The position numbers and the translations under genes were made by a program. The notes under the pieces are model-generated. The model did not search any database and was not told the DNA's origin. It saw nothing but the letters and a program-made list of their open reading frames with translations. Positions 32,242 to 40,623 of a stretch of 64,000 nucleotides of DNA are shown piece after piece (position 1 is the first letter of the stretch; each line of letters opens with the position of its first letter). Origin of the DNA: JAWOLE01 sp035263845 (GTDB lineage: Bacteria > Acidobacteriota > Thermoanaerobaculia > UBA5066 > Gp7-AA6); contig DATFQY010000093.1 in assembly GCA_035263845.1 (NCBI GenBank), forward strand, positions 25,044 to 89,043, read 5' to 3'.

Positions 32242-34538
32242 TGCTGATGGGCCCGGCGCGGCCCCGTGAAATCGCGCTTGCCGCGCTCTTCTTCCTTTTC
32301 GCCACCGTCGTCCTGACCTGGCCGATCGCGCCCCACGTCTCCGACGGGCTGGCCGATATCTGGGACGCGAAGCTGAACGCGTGGATCCTCCACTGGGACT
32401 TTCATCAGGTCTTCCGCGATCCGCTTCACCTCTACGACGCGAATATCTTTTTTCCGGACCGCTACGTGCTGGCTTTCTCGGAGAACCTGTTCGGGGCGTC
32501 GTTCTTCGCGTTTCCGCTCTACGCGTCCGGCGCCTCGACACTCGCCGCCTACAACGTCCTCTTCCTTCTCGGAATGTTTCTCTCCGGGATGGCGGCGTGG
32601 GCGCTCGCCCGTGAGATCACAGGAGACGCGGTCGCGGCGGCCGCGGCCGGCATCGTGTACGCCTTCTGTCCCTTCCGGCTGGCTCAGATTCCACACATCC
32701 AGCACCAGTGGGGGGCCTTCCTGGCGCTCACGCTCCTTTTCCTGCTTCGATACCTCGATCGCGGGCGCGGGCGAGACCTCGCGCCCTTCGGCCTCTGCTT
32801 CGCCTGGAACGCCCTCTGCAACGTCCACTACGCGATCTTCTCGGGGCTGCTCATCGCGGTCGTCCTTGCTTACCAGGGCGTCGCGTCGGGATGGAAAGCA
32901 TTCCGGCCGCGCCTGCTCGGAGTCGTGGCCGCCTGCGCGATCGCGGCGGCGGTGCTCGCTCCCTTCTTCGCGCCTTACGCGATCGCGTCGAAGCTCTACG
33001 GCGCGGAGCGCGGCTACGGGGAGATCGAGTTCTATTCGGGGACCTGGACGGCATTCCTCAATCCCGGACCGCAGAACAAGATGTATCCGTCGCTCGCGAA
33101 GAAGTTCGAGAAACCGGAAGGGGAGCTTTTCCCTGGCTTCGTGGCTATCGCCCTGGCGGTGGTGGCGCTCTCGAGACGTCGGAGAGACGGGGATGCGGAC
33201 CCGTCGCCTCCGGTCTCACCACGGCGCCGGAGGCTGGCAAGCGTTCTCGACCTTCTGATAGCCGCCGGTCTCCTTTTTTGGATCGTCGCTCTCACGGGGC
33301 GCACGCGGCTGGCCGGCATTTCGATACGAGATTCCGGAAGGATCGCGGCGGTCGTAACCGTGCTCGTCGCAGTCCGGCTGGCGGCGGCGTTTCCGCGGTG
33401 GGCCGGGCGGGCGGACCTGGGAGACTTTCTTCGCCAGCTGCGCTTCGGGGCGACCGCCGGCCTCTTCCTTGCGATCGCGGCGCTCGGCGTCGTGGTCGCG
33501 CTCGGGACCCACACTCCCTACTATCGGGTGCTCGTCCAGTCTTTCGGCCCGGCGTTTCGCGCGATTCGTGCTCCCTCCCGCGGGGTCGTCCTGCTGGACC
33601 TCGCTCTGGGTGTTCTGGCGTCCCTGGCTCTGTCCGACTGGATTCGAACAAAGAGCCGCGCCGCGGGAACGGCGGTCGTGGCGGCCGCCATCGTCGTGAT
33701 CGCCGCAGAGTACCGCGCCTTTCCGGTCGACGTGCAGGCGACCGACCCGGCGCCGCGGCCGGTCGATCGGTGGCTCGCGAAGGCGTCCATCGGCGGGGGA
33801 GTCGTCGAGTGGCCGCTCGGCAACTGGTTCGACCAGGACTACGAGTTCCGCTCGACGGCCCACTGGAAGCCGCTGGTGAACGGCTCTTCCGGGTACACGC
33901 CGAAGAGCTACGAGGAGCTCTCTGCGACCCTGGAGAAGAGACCGATCCCCGAGGCGGTGTGGGGGATGCTGGATCAGAAAAAGGCGAGCGTCCTCGTCTT
34001 TCATCCGGGGGTCGGAGATGGGGAGACGCCGGCGGCCTACTCGCGGGCGATCCGCGACGCGGTGGCCGCGGGCCGGCTGCGGCCGGCGCTCTCGTTCGAC
34101 CATGGGAAGCACCGGGATCTCGTCTTCGGCTTCGCCGCGCACCCGGAGGCCGCGCTCGAGGCGGATCCGGAGCCCGACGCGACGCGCCGCGCATTCGAGG
34201 GGCTTGACACCTCGGGAAAGCCGCCCTTCGGTTATCTCGACGTTCCGGGCGAAGGCGCAACGGTTGCCTCGAGGTCGCGGTCGTTCGGCTGGGCCCTGGA
34301 CGATTCCGGCATCGGGGAAGTGCTTTTCGCCGTCGACGGCGGCGCTTCGAGCGGCGCGTCGCTCGGTGAGACGCACGCCGGCGTGGCGGAGGCCTATCCG
34401 GGCTATCCGGGTCTCGACAGACCGGGTTTCAGTTTCTCTCTTCCGGCGCTCGCTCCAGGCCCGCACGCGCTGGTCCTGACGCTCATCGGGCGCGACGGAA
34501 GCCGGGCGACGCTCGCGAGGAACTTCTTCGTGAAGTGA
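32241..34538 (+). CDS. Large multi-pass membrane protein, GT-C/YfhO-like
   Basis: The 765-residue protein has about ten to twelve membrane segments in residues 10-500, starting ALAALFFLFATVVLTWPIA, with an early conserved-looking acidic loop (DIWDAKLNAW) as in GT-C glycosyltransferases that use lipid-linked sugars. The soluble C-terminal part (about 510-765) contains VVEWPLGNWFDQDYEFRST and a terminal beta domain with DVPGEGATVASRSRSFGWAL. The ATG at 32241 is coupled to the methyltransferase. Transfer of sugars to a surface polymer is probable from the fold and context, not proven. Confidence 0.8.
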   Translation: MLMGPARPREIALAALFFLFATVVLTWPIAPHVSDGLADIWDAKLNAWILHWDFHQVFRDPLHLYDANIFFPDRYVLAFSENLFGASFFAFPLYASGASTLAAYNVLFLLGMFLSGMAAWALAREITGDAVAAAAAGIVYAFCPFRLAQIPHIQHQWGAFLALTLLFLLRYLDRGRGRDLAPFGLCFAWNALCNVHYAIFSGLLIAVVLAYQGVASGWKAFRPRLLGVVAACAIAAAVLAPFFAPYAIASKLYGAERGYGEIEFYSGTWTAFLNPGPQNKMYPSLAKKFEKPEGELFPGFVAIALAVVALSRRRRDGDADPSPPVSPRRRRLASVLDLLIAAGLLFWIVALTGRTRLAGISIRDSGRIAAVVTVLVAVRLAAAFPRWAGRADLGDFLRQLRFGATAGLFLAIAALGVVVALGTHTPYYRVLVQSFGPAFRAIRAPSRGVVLLDLALGVLASLALSDWIRTKSRAAGTAVVAAAIVVIAAEYRAFPVDVQATDPAPRPVDRWLAKASIGGGVVEWPLGNWFDQDYEFRSTAHWKPLVNGSSGYTPKSYEELSATLEKRPIPEAVWGMLDQKKASVLVFHPGVGDGETPAAYSRAIRDAVAAGRLRPALSFDHGKHRDLVFGFAAHPEAALEADPEPDATRRAFEGLDTSGKPPFGYLDVPGEGATVASRSRSFGWALDDSGIGEVLFAVDGGASSGASLGETHAGVAEAYPGYPGLDRPGFSFSLPALAPGPHALVLTLIGRDGSRATLARNFFVK

Positions 34539-34544
34539 TGCCCT

Positions 34545-34550
34545 TATAAT
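34545..34550 (+). promoter_or_regulatory. -10 element (TATAAT) before asnS
   Basis: Consensus TATAAT ends 11 bases before the ATG at 34562, leaving a leader of only a few bases; no -35 close to consensus is seen. Confidence 0.55.
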
Positions 34551-34561
34551 CCTCGCCCTTT

Positions 34562-35857
34562 ATGGAAACGACGGAGATCTCCCGCATCGGGGAGAAGGCG
34601 GGCCGGTCCGCGACCGTTCGCGGCTGGCTATACAACCGGCGATCCTCCGGAAAGATCCAGTTCCTGATCGTCCGCGACGGGACAGGGTACCTCCAGGCCG
34701 TGGTCGCGAAGGCGGACGTGGATCCCGCCGTCTGGGAGGAGGCCGAAAAGGCGACCCAGGAAGCTTCGCTCGCCGTCACGGGAACGATCCGCGACGAGAA
34801 GCGGGCCCCCGGCGGCTACGAGATGAGCGCGTCGAAGGTCGAGATCCTCGGCAAGTCCGACGGCTACCCGATCTCGCCCAAGGAGCATGGCGTCGATTTC
34901 CTGATGTCCAACCGGCACCTCTGGATGCGCTCCTCCAGGCAGCACGCCGTCCTGCGCGTCCGCTCGGAGCTCGAGCAGGGGATCGCGGACTTCTTCTACG
35001 AGCGCGGCTACGTCCGTATCGACTCGCCGATCCTGACGCCGGCCGCCTGCGAGGGGACCTCGACGCTCTTCGAGACGCAGTACACCGAGGCGGAGAAGGC
35101 GTACCTGTCGCAGTCCGGTCAGCTGTACCTGGAACCCGCGGCGGCCGCGTTCGGAAAGGTCTACTGCTTCGGGCCGACGTTCCGGGCGGAGAAGTCCAAG
35201 ACGCGCCGCCACCTGCGCGAGTTCTGGATGGTCGAGCCGGAGGTGGCGTTCCTGGAGATCGACGGCCTGATGGACCTCGCCGAAGAGTTCGTCTGCGTGC
35301 TGGCGGCGCGGGTGCTCGACCGCTGCAAGGAAGACCTGAAGCGCCTGGAGCGCGACACCTCGAAGCTCGAGTCCATCCAGAGGCCGTTTCCGCGCTTCAA
35401 CTACCGCGACGCCGTCGAGATCCTCCGCAAGAAGGGGTTCCAGGTCTCCTTCGGCGACGACTTCGGCGGCGACGAGGAAACGGCGCTGGCCGCGGATTTC
35501 GACCGGCCGATCATGGTCACGCGCTATCCCGTCTCGATCAAGGCGTTCTACATGCAGCCGGACCCTCATGACTCCGAGGTCGTACTGGGCCTCGACATGC
35601 TCGCGCCCGAGGGCTACGGCGAGATCATCGGCGGCTCGCAGCGCATCCACGACCATGACCTGCTCCTCTCGCGGATCCGGCAGCACAACCTGCCGCTCGA
35701 GGCTTTCCAGTGGTACCTCGATCTGCGCAAGTACGGCACCTTCCCCCACGCCGGCTTCGGAATGGGACTGGAGCGCTTCGTCGCCTGGATGTGCGGCGTC
35801 CCGCACCTGCGCGAGACGATCCCCTATCCCCGGATGCTGTACCGCATTTATCCGTAG
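34562..35857 (+). CDS. asnS: Asparaginyl-tRNA synthetase
   Basis: The 431-residue class IIb synthetase charges tRNA-Asn. It has an N-terminal OB-fold (VRGWLYNRRSSGKIQFLIVR), the class II motif 2 region FRAEKSKTRRHLREFWMVEPE and motif 3 GFGMGLERFVAWMCGV. The AsnRS rather than AspRS identity is supported by EYGxIIGGSQRIHD-like spacing (YGEIIGGSQRIHDHD) and the short length without a GAD insert. It is monocistronic; the AbrB-type gene follows from its own promoter. Confidence 0.93.
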   Translation: METTEISRIGEKAGRSATVRGWLYNRRSSGKIQFLIVRDGTGYLQAVVAKADVDPAVWEEAEKATQEASLAVTGTIRDEKRAPGGYEMSASKVEILGKSDGYPISPKEHGVDFLMSNRHLWMRSSRQHAVLRVRSELEQGIADFFYERGYVRIDSPILTPAACEGTSTLFETQYTEAEKAYLSQSGQLYLEPAAAAFGKVYCFGPTFRAEKSKTRRHLREFWMVEPEVAFLEIDGLMDLAEEFVCVLAARVLDRCKEDLKRLERDTSKLESIQRPFPRFNYRDAVEILRKKGFQVSFGDDFGGDEETALAADFDRPIMVTRYPVSIKAFYMQPDPHDSEVVLGLDMLAPEGYGEIIGGSQRIHDHDLLLSRIRQHNLPLEAFQWYLDLRKYGTFPHAGFGMGLERFVAWMCGVPHLRETIPYPRMLYRIYP

Positions 35858-35859
35858 TC

Positions 35860-35888
35860 TTTACTTCATACCTTTACTTCTTTACAAT
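35860..35888 (+). promoter_or_regulatory. Promoter of the AbrB/VapC-rimO-ribF unit
   Basis: TTTACT (35860-35865), 17 bases, TACAAT (35883-35888), and then only six bases to the ATG at 35895. Predicted +1 falls on the start codon. The TTTACTTC unit is repeated inside the spacer and might be an autoregulatory site for the antitoxin. Confidence 0.65.
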
Positions 35889-35894
35889 TGCTGT

Positions 35895-36188
35895 ATGAAG
35901 GGAACGATCTCCTCGAAGGGTCAGATCACAGTCCCGAAACGGGTCCGCGTGCGCTATGACCTGAAGCCGGGCACGGAAATCGAATTCGAGCTTCGCGATG
36001 ACGGCGCCCTGCTCCGAAAGAAGAGGGGAGAGAGGCGCTCCATCTGGGAGGCCATCGGGTCGCTCAGGGGGCGCTGGCGCTGGCCCACGGGAATTCCGCA
36101 CACCGTGGACGCCTACATGGATTACGTCCGGGGAGGCTCGTACGAAGAACTGACTGGCGCCCGGAAGCGAAAGCGGCGAAAAGCGTGA
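35895..36188 (+). CDS. AbrB/MazE-type antitoxin
   Basis: The 97-residue protein starts with the swapped-hairpin AbrB DNA-binding domain (MKGTISSKGQITVPKRVR, then LKPGTEIEFEL) and continues with a basic toxin-binding tail containing SIWEAIGSLRGRWRWP. Such antitoxins repress their own promoter and cap the partner toxin. The ATG is set by the AbrB consensus and the leaderless promoter; the open frame upstream is an asnS shadow. The stop overlaps the VapC GTG start. Confidence 0.9.
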   Translation: MKGTISSKGQITVPKRVRVRYDLKPGTEIEFELRDDGALLRKKRGERRSIWEAIGSLRGRWRWPTGIPHTVDAYMDYVRGGSYEELTGARKRKRRKA

Positions 36189-36595
36189 TCACCGCGGTCG
36201 ATGCCAACATCCTGATCGACCTCGGCACGGAGGACGCCGGTCGCGCAAAGCTGGCAGCCCGAGCGCTCGACGACTGCGCCTCGGCAGGCCCGCTCGTCGT
36301 TTGCGACGTCGTTCTGGCCGAGTTTGCGCGCGGTTTCCCGACCGATCTCGATCCCGCGGGATGGGTTCGAGAGCTCGGGATCGATTTCGATCCGATTCGT
36401 CAGGAGACGGCCGTCGAGGCGGGAAGAATGCAGGCGCGCTACGAGAAGAGGTCACGCCGCTCCGTGAGGAGGCCAATCGCGGATCTTCTCGTGGGAGCTC
36501 ACGCCCTGCGCCAGGCCGACCGCCTCCTGACTCGGGATCGTGGCTTCTACCGCGACTACTTCAAAGGATTGGACCTCGTGGAGCCGACGGAATGA
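36185..36595 (+). CDS. PIN-domain toxin (VapC family)
   Basis: The 136-residue protein is a PIN-domain ribonuclease candidate with acidic residues Asp6 (AVDANILIDL), Glu46 (VVLAEFARG), an Asp in RRPIADLLVGAHAL and a final acidic block DRGFYRDYF. VapC toxins cleave tRNA or rRNA when released from the antitoxin. The GTG at 36185 is coupled to the antitoxin (GTGA) and its stop to rimO (ATGA), so toxin expression also drives a housekeeping gene. Confidence 0.88.
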   Translation: MITAVDANILIDLGTEDAGRAKLAARALDDCASAGPLVVCDVVLAEFARGFPTDLDPAGWVRELGIDFDPIRQETAVEAGRMQARYEKRSRRSVRRPIADLLVGAHALRQADRLLTRDRGFYRDYFKGLDLVEPTE

Positions 36596-37941
36596 GCAAG
36601 AGTCTTCCTTCCGTCGGGATCGTTTCGCTGGGGTGCCCCAAGAATCTGGTGGATACCGAGGTGATGCTGGGCCATCTGAAGAGGGCGGGGCACGAGATCG
36701 TGCCGGACTCCCGGGCTCGCGTCGTGATGGTGAACACCTGCGGGTTCATCGATCGGGCGAAAGAGGAGTCGGTCGAAGCGATCCTCGAGCAGGTCGAGAG
36801 GAAGAAGCGCGGCGAGATCGACCGGGTCATCGTCGCAGGATGCATGGTCCAGAAGTACGGGCGGGAGCTCTCCGAGGAGATCCCGGAGGTGGACGCGTTC
36901 GTCGGGTTGGACGAGCTCGAGATGGCACCGGCCGCCGCGGCCGGGCTCCCGACGCTCCCGCGGTTCACCGAGAAGCCCCTCGCGACGCGCCTCTACGACG
37001 AGGCCGCTCCCCGGGTCCTCTCTCGGCGGCGCGGGTACGCGTACCTGAAGGTGGGCGAGGGGTGCGACAACCCCTGCACCTTCTGCACGATTCCGCAGAT
37101 GCGCGGCCTTCAGAGGAGCCGCACGATCGAGTCCCTGCTGGCCGAGGCGAAGGCGCTCGAAGCGCAGGAGGTCTCCGAGCTCGTCCTGATCTCTCAGGAC
37201 ACGACCCGTTACGGCGAGGACCTCGGGATGAAGCGCAAGGGTCTCGCACTCCTCGTCGAAAGGCTTCTTTCCGAGACGTCGTTTCCCTGGATCCGTTTCC
37301 TCTACGCCTATCCCAAGACGCTCGACGACTCGGTTCTCGACCTGATGGCCCGCGAGCCCCGCTTCGTGCCGTACGTGGACATCCCGCTGCAGCACGTCTC
37401 CCGGCCGATCCTTTCGAAAATGAAACGCGGCGGTGACTCCGCTTCCTACCTCTCGATGCTCGAGCGGATGCGAGAGAGGGTCCCCTCGATCGCGATCCGC
37501 ACGACGTTCATCGTCGGCTTTCCGGGAGAGGGCGAGGAGGAGTTCCGGGAGCTCTGCGAGTTCGTCCGCGAGGCGGAGTTCGACAACCTGGGCGCCTTCA
37601 CCTACTCGCCCGAGCCGGCCTCGGCCTCGGAGCCGCTGGGCGATCCGGTCGGCGCGGAGGAGAAGGAGAGGCGCAAGGACTTCCTCCTGTCGCTCCAGCA
37701 GCCGATCGCGCGGCGCAAGAACCGGGCGCTCGTCGGACGGGAGGTCGAAGCGATCGTCGAGGGACCGTGCGAGGAGACCGAGCATCTGCTCGAGGGCCGC
37801 CTGCGCTCCCAGGCGCCGGAGATCGACGGGCGTCTCCTGATCAACGACACGGCCGATCGGGAGGTCTCTCCCGGCCAGATCGTCCGGGTCCACGTCACCG
37901 AAGCCCACGAGTACGACCTCGTCGGCTCGGTCGTCGAATGA
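36592..37941 (+). CDS. rimO: Ribosomal protein S12 methylthiotransferase
   Basis: The 449-residue radical SAM enzyme beta-methylthiolates an Asp of ribosomal protein S12. Seen: the N-terminal UPF0004 domain with its three cluster Cys (LGCPKNLVDTE, NTCGFID, GCMVQK), the radical SAM CxxxCxxC as GCDNPCTFCTIP, VDIPLQHV and a C-terminal TRAM-like beta domain (VEAIVEGP to GSVVE). CPKNLVDTEVMLG and the internal features favour RimO over MiaB. The ATG overlaps the vapC stop and the stop overlaps the ribF ATG. Confidence 0.94.
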   Translation: MSKSLPSVGIVSLGCPKNLVDTEVMLGHLKRAGHEIVPDSRARVVMVNTCGFIDRAKEESVEAILEQVERKKRGEIDRVIVAGCMVQKYGRELSEEIPEVDAFVGLDELEMAPAAAAGLPTLPRFTEKPLATRLYDEAAPRVLSRRRGYAYLKVGEGCDNPCTFCTIPQMRGLQRSRTIESLLAEAKALEAQEVSELVLISQDTTRYGEDLGMKRKGLALLVERLLSETSFPWIRFLYAYPKTLDDSVLDLMAREPRFVPYVDIPLQHVSRPILSKMKRGGDSASYLSMLERMRERVPSIAIRTTFIVGFPGEGEEEFRELCEFVREAEFDNLGAFTYSPEPASASEPLGDPVGAEEKERRKDFLLSLQQPIARRKNRALVGREVEAIVEGPCEETEHLLEGRLRSQAPEIDGRLLINDTADREVSPGQIVRVHVTEAHEYDLVGSVVE

Positions 37942-38909
37942 CGCTGAGGGTCGTTCGAGACCCTCTCCGCGCCTCCGACCTGCCGCGAGGCGGAATCGTC
38001 ACGATCGGCAACTTCGACGGAGTCCACCTCGGCCACCGGCGGATCCTCGAGGCCGTCGCGAATCGCGCCCGGGAGGCCGGCCGGCCCTCGGTCGCGATCA
38101 CCTTCGAGCCGCACCCTCTGGCCGTTCTCCGCCCGGATCACGCCCCGCGGCGGATCCAGACGCTTCGCCAGAAGGAGGAAGCGATCGAGGCGCTCGGCAT
38201 CGAGACGCTCCTCGTCATCCCGTTCACGCGCGACTTCTCGCTGACCGAGCCGGAGGACTTCGTGCGCGGGTTGTTGTGCGAGAGCCTCGGCGCGTCGGAG
38301 CTGTACCTGGGAGCCCACTTCGCGTTCGGGCGCGGCAAGCGCGGCGACATCGCCCTCTTGAAGCGCATGGGCCCAGAGTGCGGCTTCACGGCCGAAGGAG
38401 TCGAGGAGGTCTTCGCCGCCGGGGAGCCGATCTCTTCGACACGGATCCGCAACGCCCTGGAGCGCGGCGACGTCGTCGACGCCAACGCGATGCTCGGGCG
38501 CGAGTACGAGCTCGACGGCATCGTGTCCAAGGGGGAGAGGGTCGGCCACAAGATCGGCTACCCGACGATCAACCTGGCCCCGGAGAACGAGTTCCACCCC
38601 GCGCTGGGCGTCTACGTGACGCGGATCGAGATCCCCTCCTTCGGCAGGAAGTTCGGCGGAGTGACGAACATCGGCCGACGGCCGACGCTCTACGAGGACT
38701 TCCGGACCGTGATCGAGACCTACGTCTTCGATTTCGCGGCCAATGTCTACGGAGAAAAGGTCCGCCTCTTCTTCCTCGAGCGCCTTCGCGAGGAACGCAA
38801 GTTCCCGTCCCTCGAAGCCTTGACCGAACAGATCGGCCGCGACATCGAGGAAGCCCGCGCGTACCTAGCTAGGCCGTCCTCCGAAAAGCCCGGCGGTACC
38901 CGGCGATAA
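37938..38909 (+). CDS. ribF: Bifunctional riboflavin kinase/FAD synthetase
   Basis: The 323-residue enzyme makes FMN and FAD. The N-terminal adenylyltransferase domain has GNFDGVHLGHRRIL, TFEPHPLAVL and ISSTRIRNAL; the C-terminal flavokinase domain starts near residue 187 with GHKIGYPTINLAPENE and includes NIGRRPTLYED and VYGEKVRLFFL. Order and length are normal. The last 41 bases converge with the opposite-strand metal permease gene. Confidence 0.94.
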   Translation: MTLRVVRDPLRASDLPRGGIVTIGNFDGVHLGHRRILEAVANRAREAGRPSVAITFEPHPLAVLRPDHAPRRIQTLRQKEEAIEALGIETLLVIPFTRDFSLTEPEDFVRGLLCESLGASELYLGAHFAFGRGKRGDIALLKRMGPECGFTAEGVEEVFAAGEPISSTRIRNALERGDVVDANAMLGREYELDGIVSKGERVGHKIGYPTINLAPENEFHPALGVYVTRIEIPSFGRKFGGVTNIGRRPTLYEDFRTVIETYVFDFAANVYGEKVRLFFLERLREERKFPSLEALTEQIGRDIEEARAYLARPSSEKPGGTRR

Positions 38910-39693
38910 CGAGGAGCGCGAGGCCGAAGGTCCCGACGATCGTGGCGCCGGTCGGCAGGTCCCAGAGGTAGGAGAGCCAGACCCCGATCGCCGAAACGAC
39001 CACTCCCATCGTCCAGCCGATCGCCAGGCGCGGCCCCAGCCGCTCGGTGAAGAGCATCGCGGTCACCGACGGGACGATCAGGAAACAGAAGACCAGGAGC
39101 ACGCCGGCGATGGCGACCGAGGAGGTCACGACGAAGCCGAACGACATGTAAAACAGGAAGTCCCAGAGCCGGATGTTCACGCCCTGCCGTTCGGCCTCGG
39201 CCTCGTTCATCGAGATCATGAGGAACTTCCTGCGGAAGATGTAGTGGAAGAAGCCGACGAGGGCGTAAAGGACGCCGGTCTTGAAGAGCTCCGGCCAGGA
39301 GACCGAGAGGATGTTGCCGACGAGCATCTCCTTCAAGTGCTCGGTCTCCTGCGTCGCCTTCGACATCACCAGGATCGCGACGGCGGCGGAGACCGCGTAC
39401 ACGATCCCGATGACGGCCTCCTGCGGAATGCGGGTGCGGCGGTGCATCCGGGTCATCGCGAAGATCGCTGCGCCGAAGAAGGTGAACCCGAGCGAGAAGA
39501 GGTAGGCCGTCGTCGAGTGCAGGTCGAACCCGGCGAGGTAGGCGACGGTCGTCCCGAGCGCCGCGATCTGCGCGAGCGACAGGTCCACGAAGATCACGCC
39601 CCGCTCGACGACGTGGACGCCCAGGTAGGCGTGGATCCCGGTCAGGATGAGGCTGGCGACGAAGGCGGGGAACAGGATCTCGAAGATCGTCAT
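38869..39693 (-). CDS. ABC metal transporter permease (ZnuB/MntB type)
   Basis: The 274-residue inner-membrane protein has about eight hydrophobic segments and the ABC-3 family pattern: VVERGVIFVDLSLAQIAALG near the N-terminus, AVIGIVYAVSAAVAIL, and FCFLIVPSVTAML. It should form the channel for Zn2+ or Mn2+ delivered by the adjacent binding protein. The ATG overlaps the binding-protein stop (ATGA). No ATPase gene follows, as the next gene on this strand is far away and unrelated. Confidence 0.9.
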   Translation of the reverse strand: MTIFEILFPAFVASLILTGIHAYLGVHVVERGVIFVDLSLAQIAALGTTVAYLAGFDLHSTTAYLFSLGFTFFGAAIFAMTRMHRRTRIPQEAVIGIVYAVSAAVAILVMSKATQETEHLKEMLVGNILSVSWPELFKTGVLYALVGFFHYIFRRKFLMISMNEAEAERQGVNIRLWDFLFYMSFGFVVTSSVAIAGVLLVFCFLIVPSVTAMLFTERLGPRLAIGWTMGVVVSAIGVWLSYLWDLPTGATIVGTFGLALLVIAGYRRAFRRTA

Positions 39694-40598
39694 TTCTTTC
39701 CCTTCATGGCGTCTGCGAAAGCGTTCACGTCGTGGTCGAAGAGAGAGAAGTAGTCCTTGATCTCGGGGATGCCTCCGACGGAGGGGTAGAAGACGAGGAC
39801 CTTCGCGCCGGTCTGGGCCGCGATCGCGTTGGGGGTCTTCATGTCGAAGTAGGGCTCGACGATGACCACCGGGATCTTCTGCTCCTTGATCAGGTTGATG
39901 ATCTCGAGCGTGTGGGAGGGAGTGGGCGGAATGCCCGGCTTGGGCTCGACGTGGCCGGCGACGACGAGCTGGAAGTGCTTGGCGAAGTTCGGCCAGGAGT
40001 CGTGGAACGTAACGACCTTCGTGCCCGCGTAGGGGGCCATCTTCGCGTCCCACTCCTTCTGCTTGTCGGCGAGCTTCGCCTCGAAAGCGGCCAGGTTCTT
40101 GTCGTACTCGGCCTTCCCCGACGGATCGAGCTCCGTGAGCTTGGCCGCGATGGCGCGCGCGATGATCCGGCCGTTGTTGGGATCGGTCCAGTAGTGCGGG
40201 TTGCCGTAGGGATGGACGTCGCCCATGGCCCGGGTGACCTGCGTCGTCGGGCGCTGGAGGATTTCGCAGCCGACGGAGGCGTCGAGGTAGCCGGGGCTGC
40301 CGGGGTGGATCTTGCCGTTGCGGCTCTGGTCGATCAGCGGCGGCAGGTATCCGATCTCCAGCTCCAGCCCGGCGGCGATCAGCAGGTCCGCGTTGGAGAG
40401 CTTGAGGACGAAGGAAGGCTTCGCGTCCACGAAGTGCGGGTCCTGGTAACCTCGGGCGAGCGCGAAGGTCTCGACACGGCTGCCGCCGACCGAGTCCGCG
40501 ATCGAAGCGAAGTCCTGCAGGGTCGAGACGACCTTGACCTTCGCCCAGGCCTGCGAAGCCAGGAGTAGCGCGGCGAGAGCGATCCAGATCCTTTTCAT
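39690..40598 (-). CDS. Periplasmic metal-binding lipoprotein-like solute-binding protein (ZnuA/TroA type)
   Basis: The 302-residue cluster A-I binding protein has a signal peptide (MKRIWIALAALLLASQAWA) and metal-ligand His residues in QDPHFVDAKP, PYGNPHYWTDP and TFHDSWPNF, with an acidic partner in FDMKTPNA or SLFDHD. No His-rich loop of classical ZnuA is present, so Zn2+ or Mn2+ both remain possible. GAGGTG lies upstream of the ATG. It is coupled to the permease downstream and follows the porin-like gene by 25 bases. Confidence 0.9.
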   Translation of the reverse strand: MKRIWIALAALLLASQAWAKVKVVSTLQDFASIADSVGGSRVETFALARGYQDPHFVDAKPSFVLKLSNADLLIAAGLELEIGYLPPLIDQSRNGKIHPGSPGYLDASVGCEILQRPTTQVTRAMGDVHPYGNPHYWTDPNNGRIIARAIAAKLTELDPSGKAEYDKNLAAFEAKLADKQKEWDAKMAPYAGTKVVTFHDSWPNFAKHFQLVVAGHVEPKPGIPPTPSHTLEIINLIKEQKIPVVIVEPYFDMKTPNAIAAQTGAKVLVFYPSVGGIPEIKDYFSLFDHDVNAFADAMKGKK

Positions 40599-40623
40599 GG
40601 GTTCACCTCTTTATCCATTTCCT

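Noticed and set aside
36556..37908. A 450-codon minus-strand frame opposite rimO
   Set aside because: Long antisense frames are expected in G+C-rich genes; rimO on the + strand has all its catalytic motifs.
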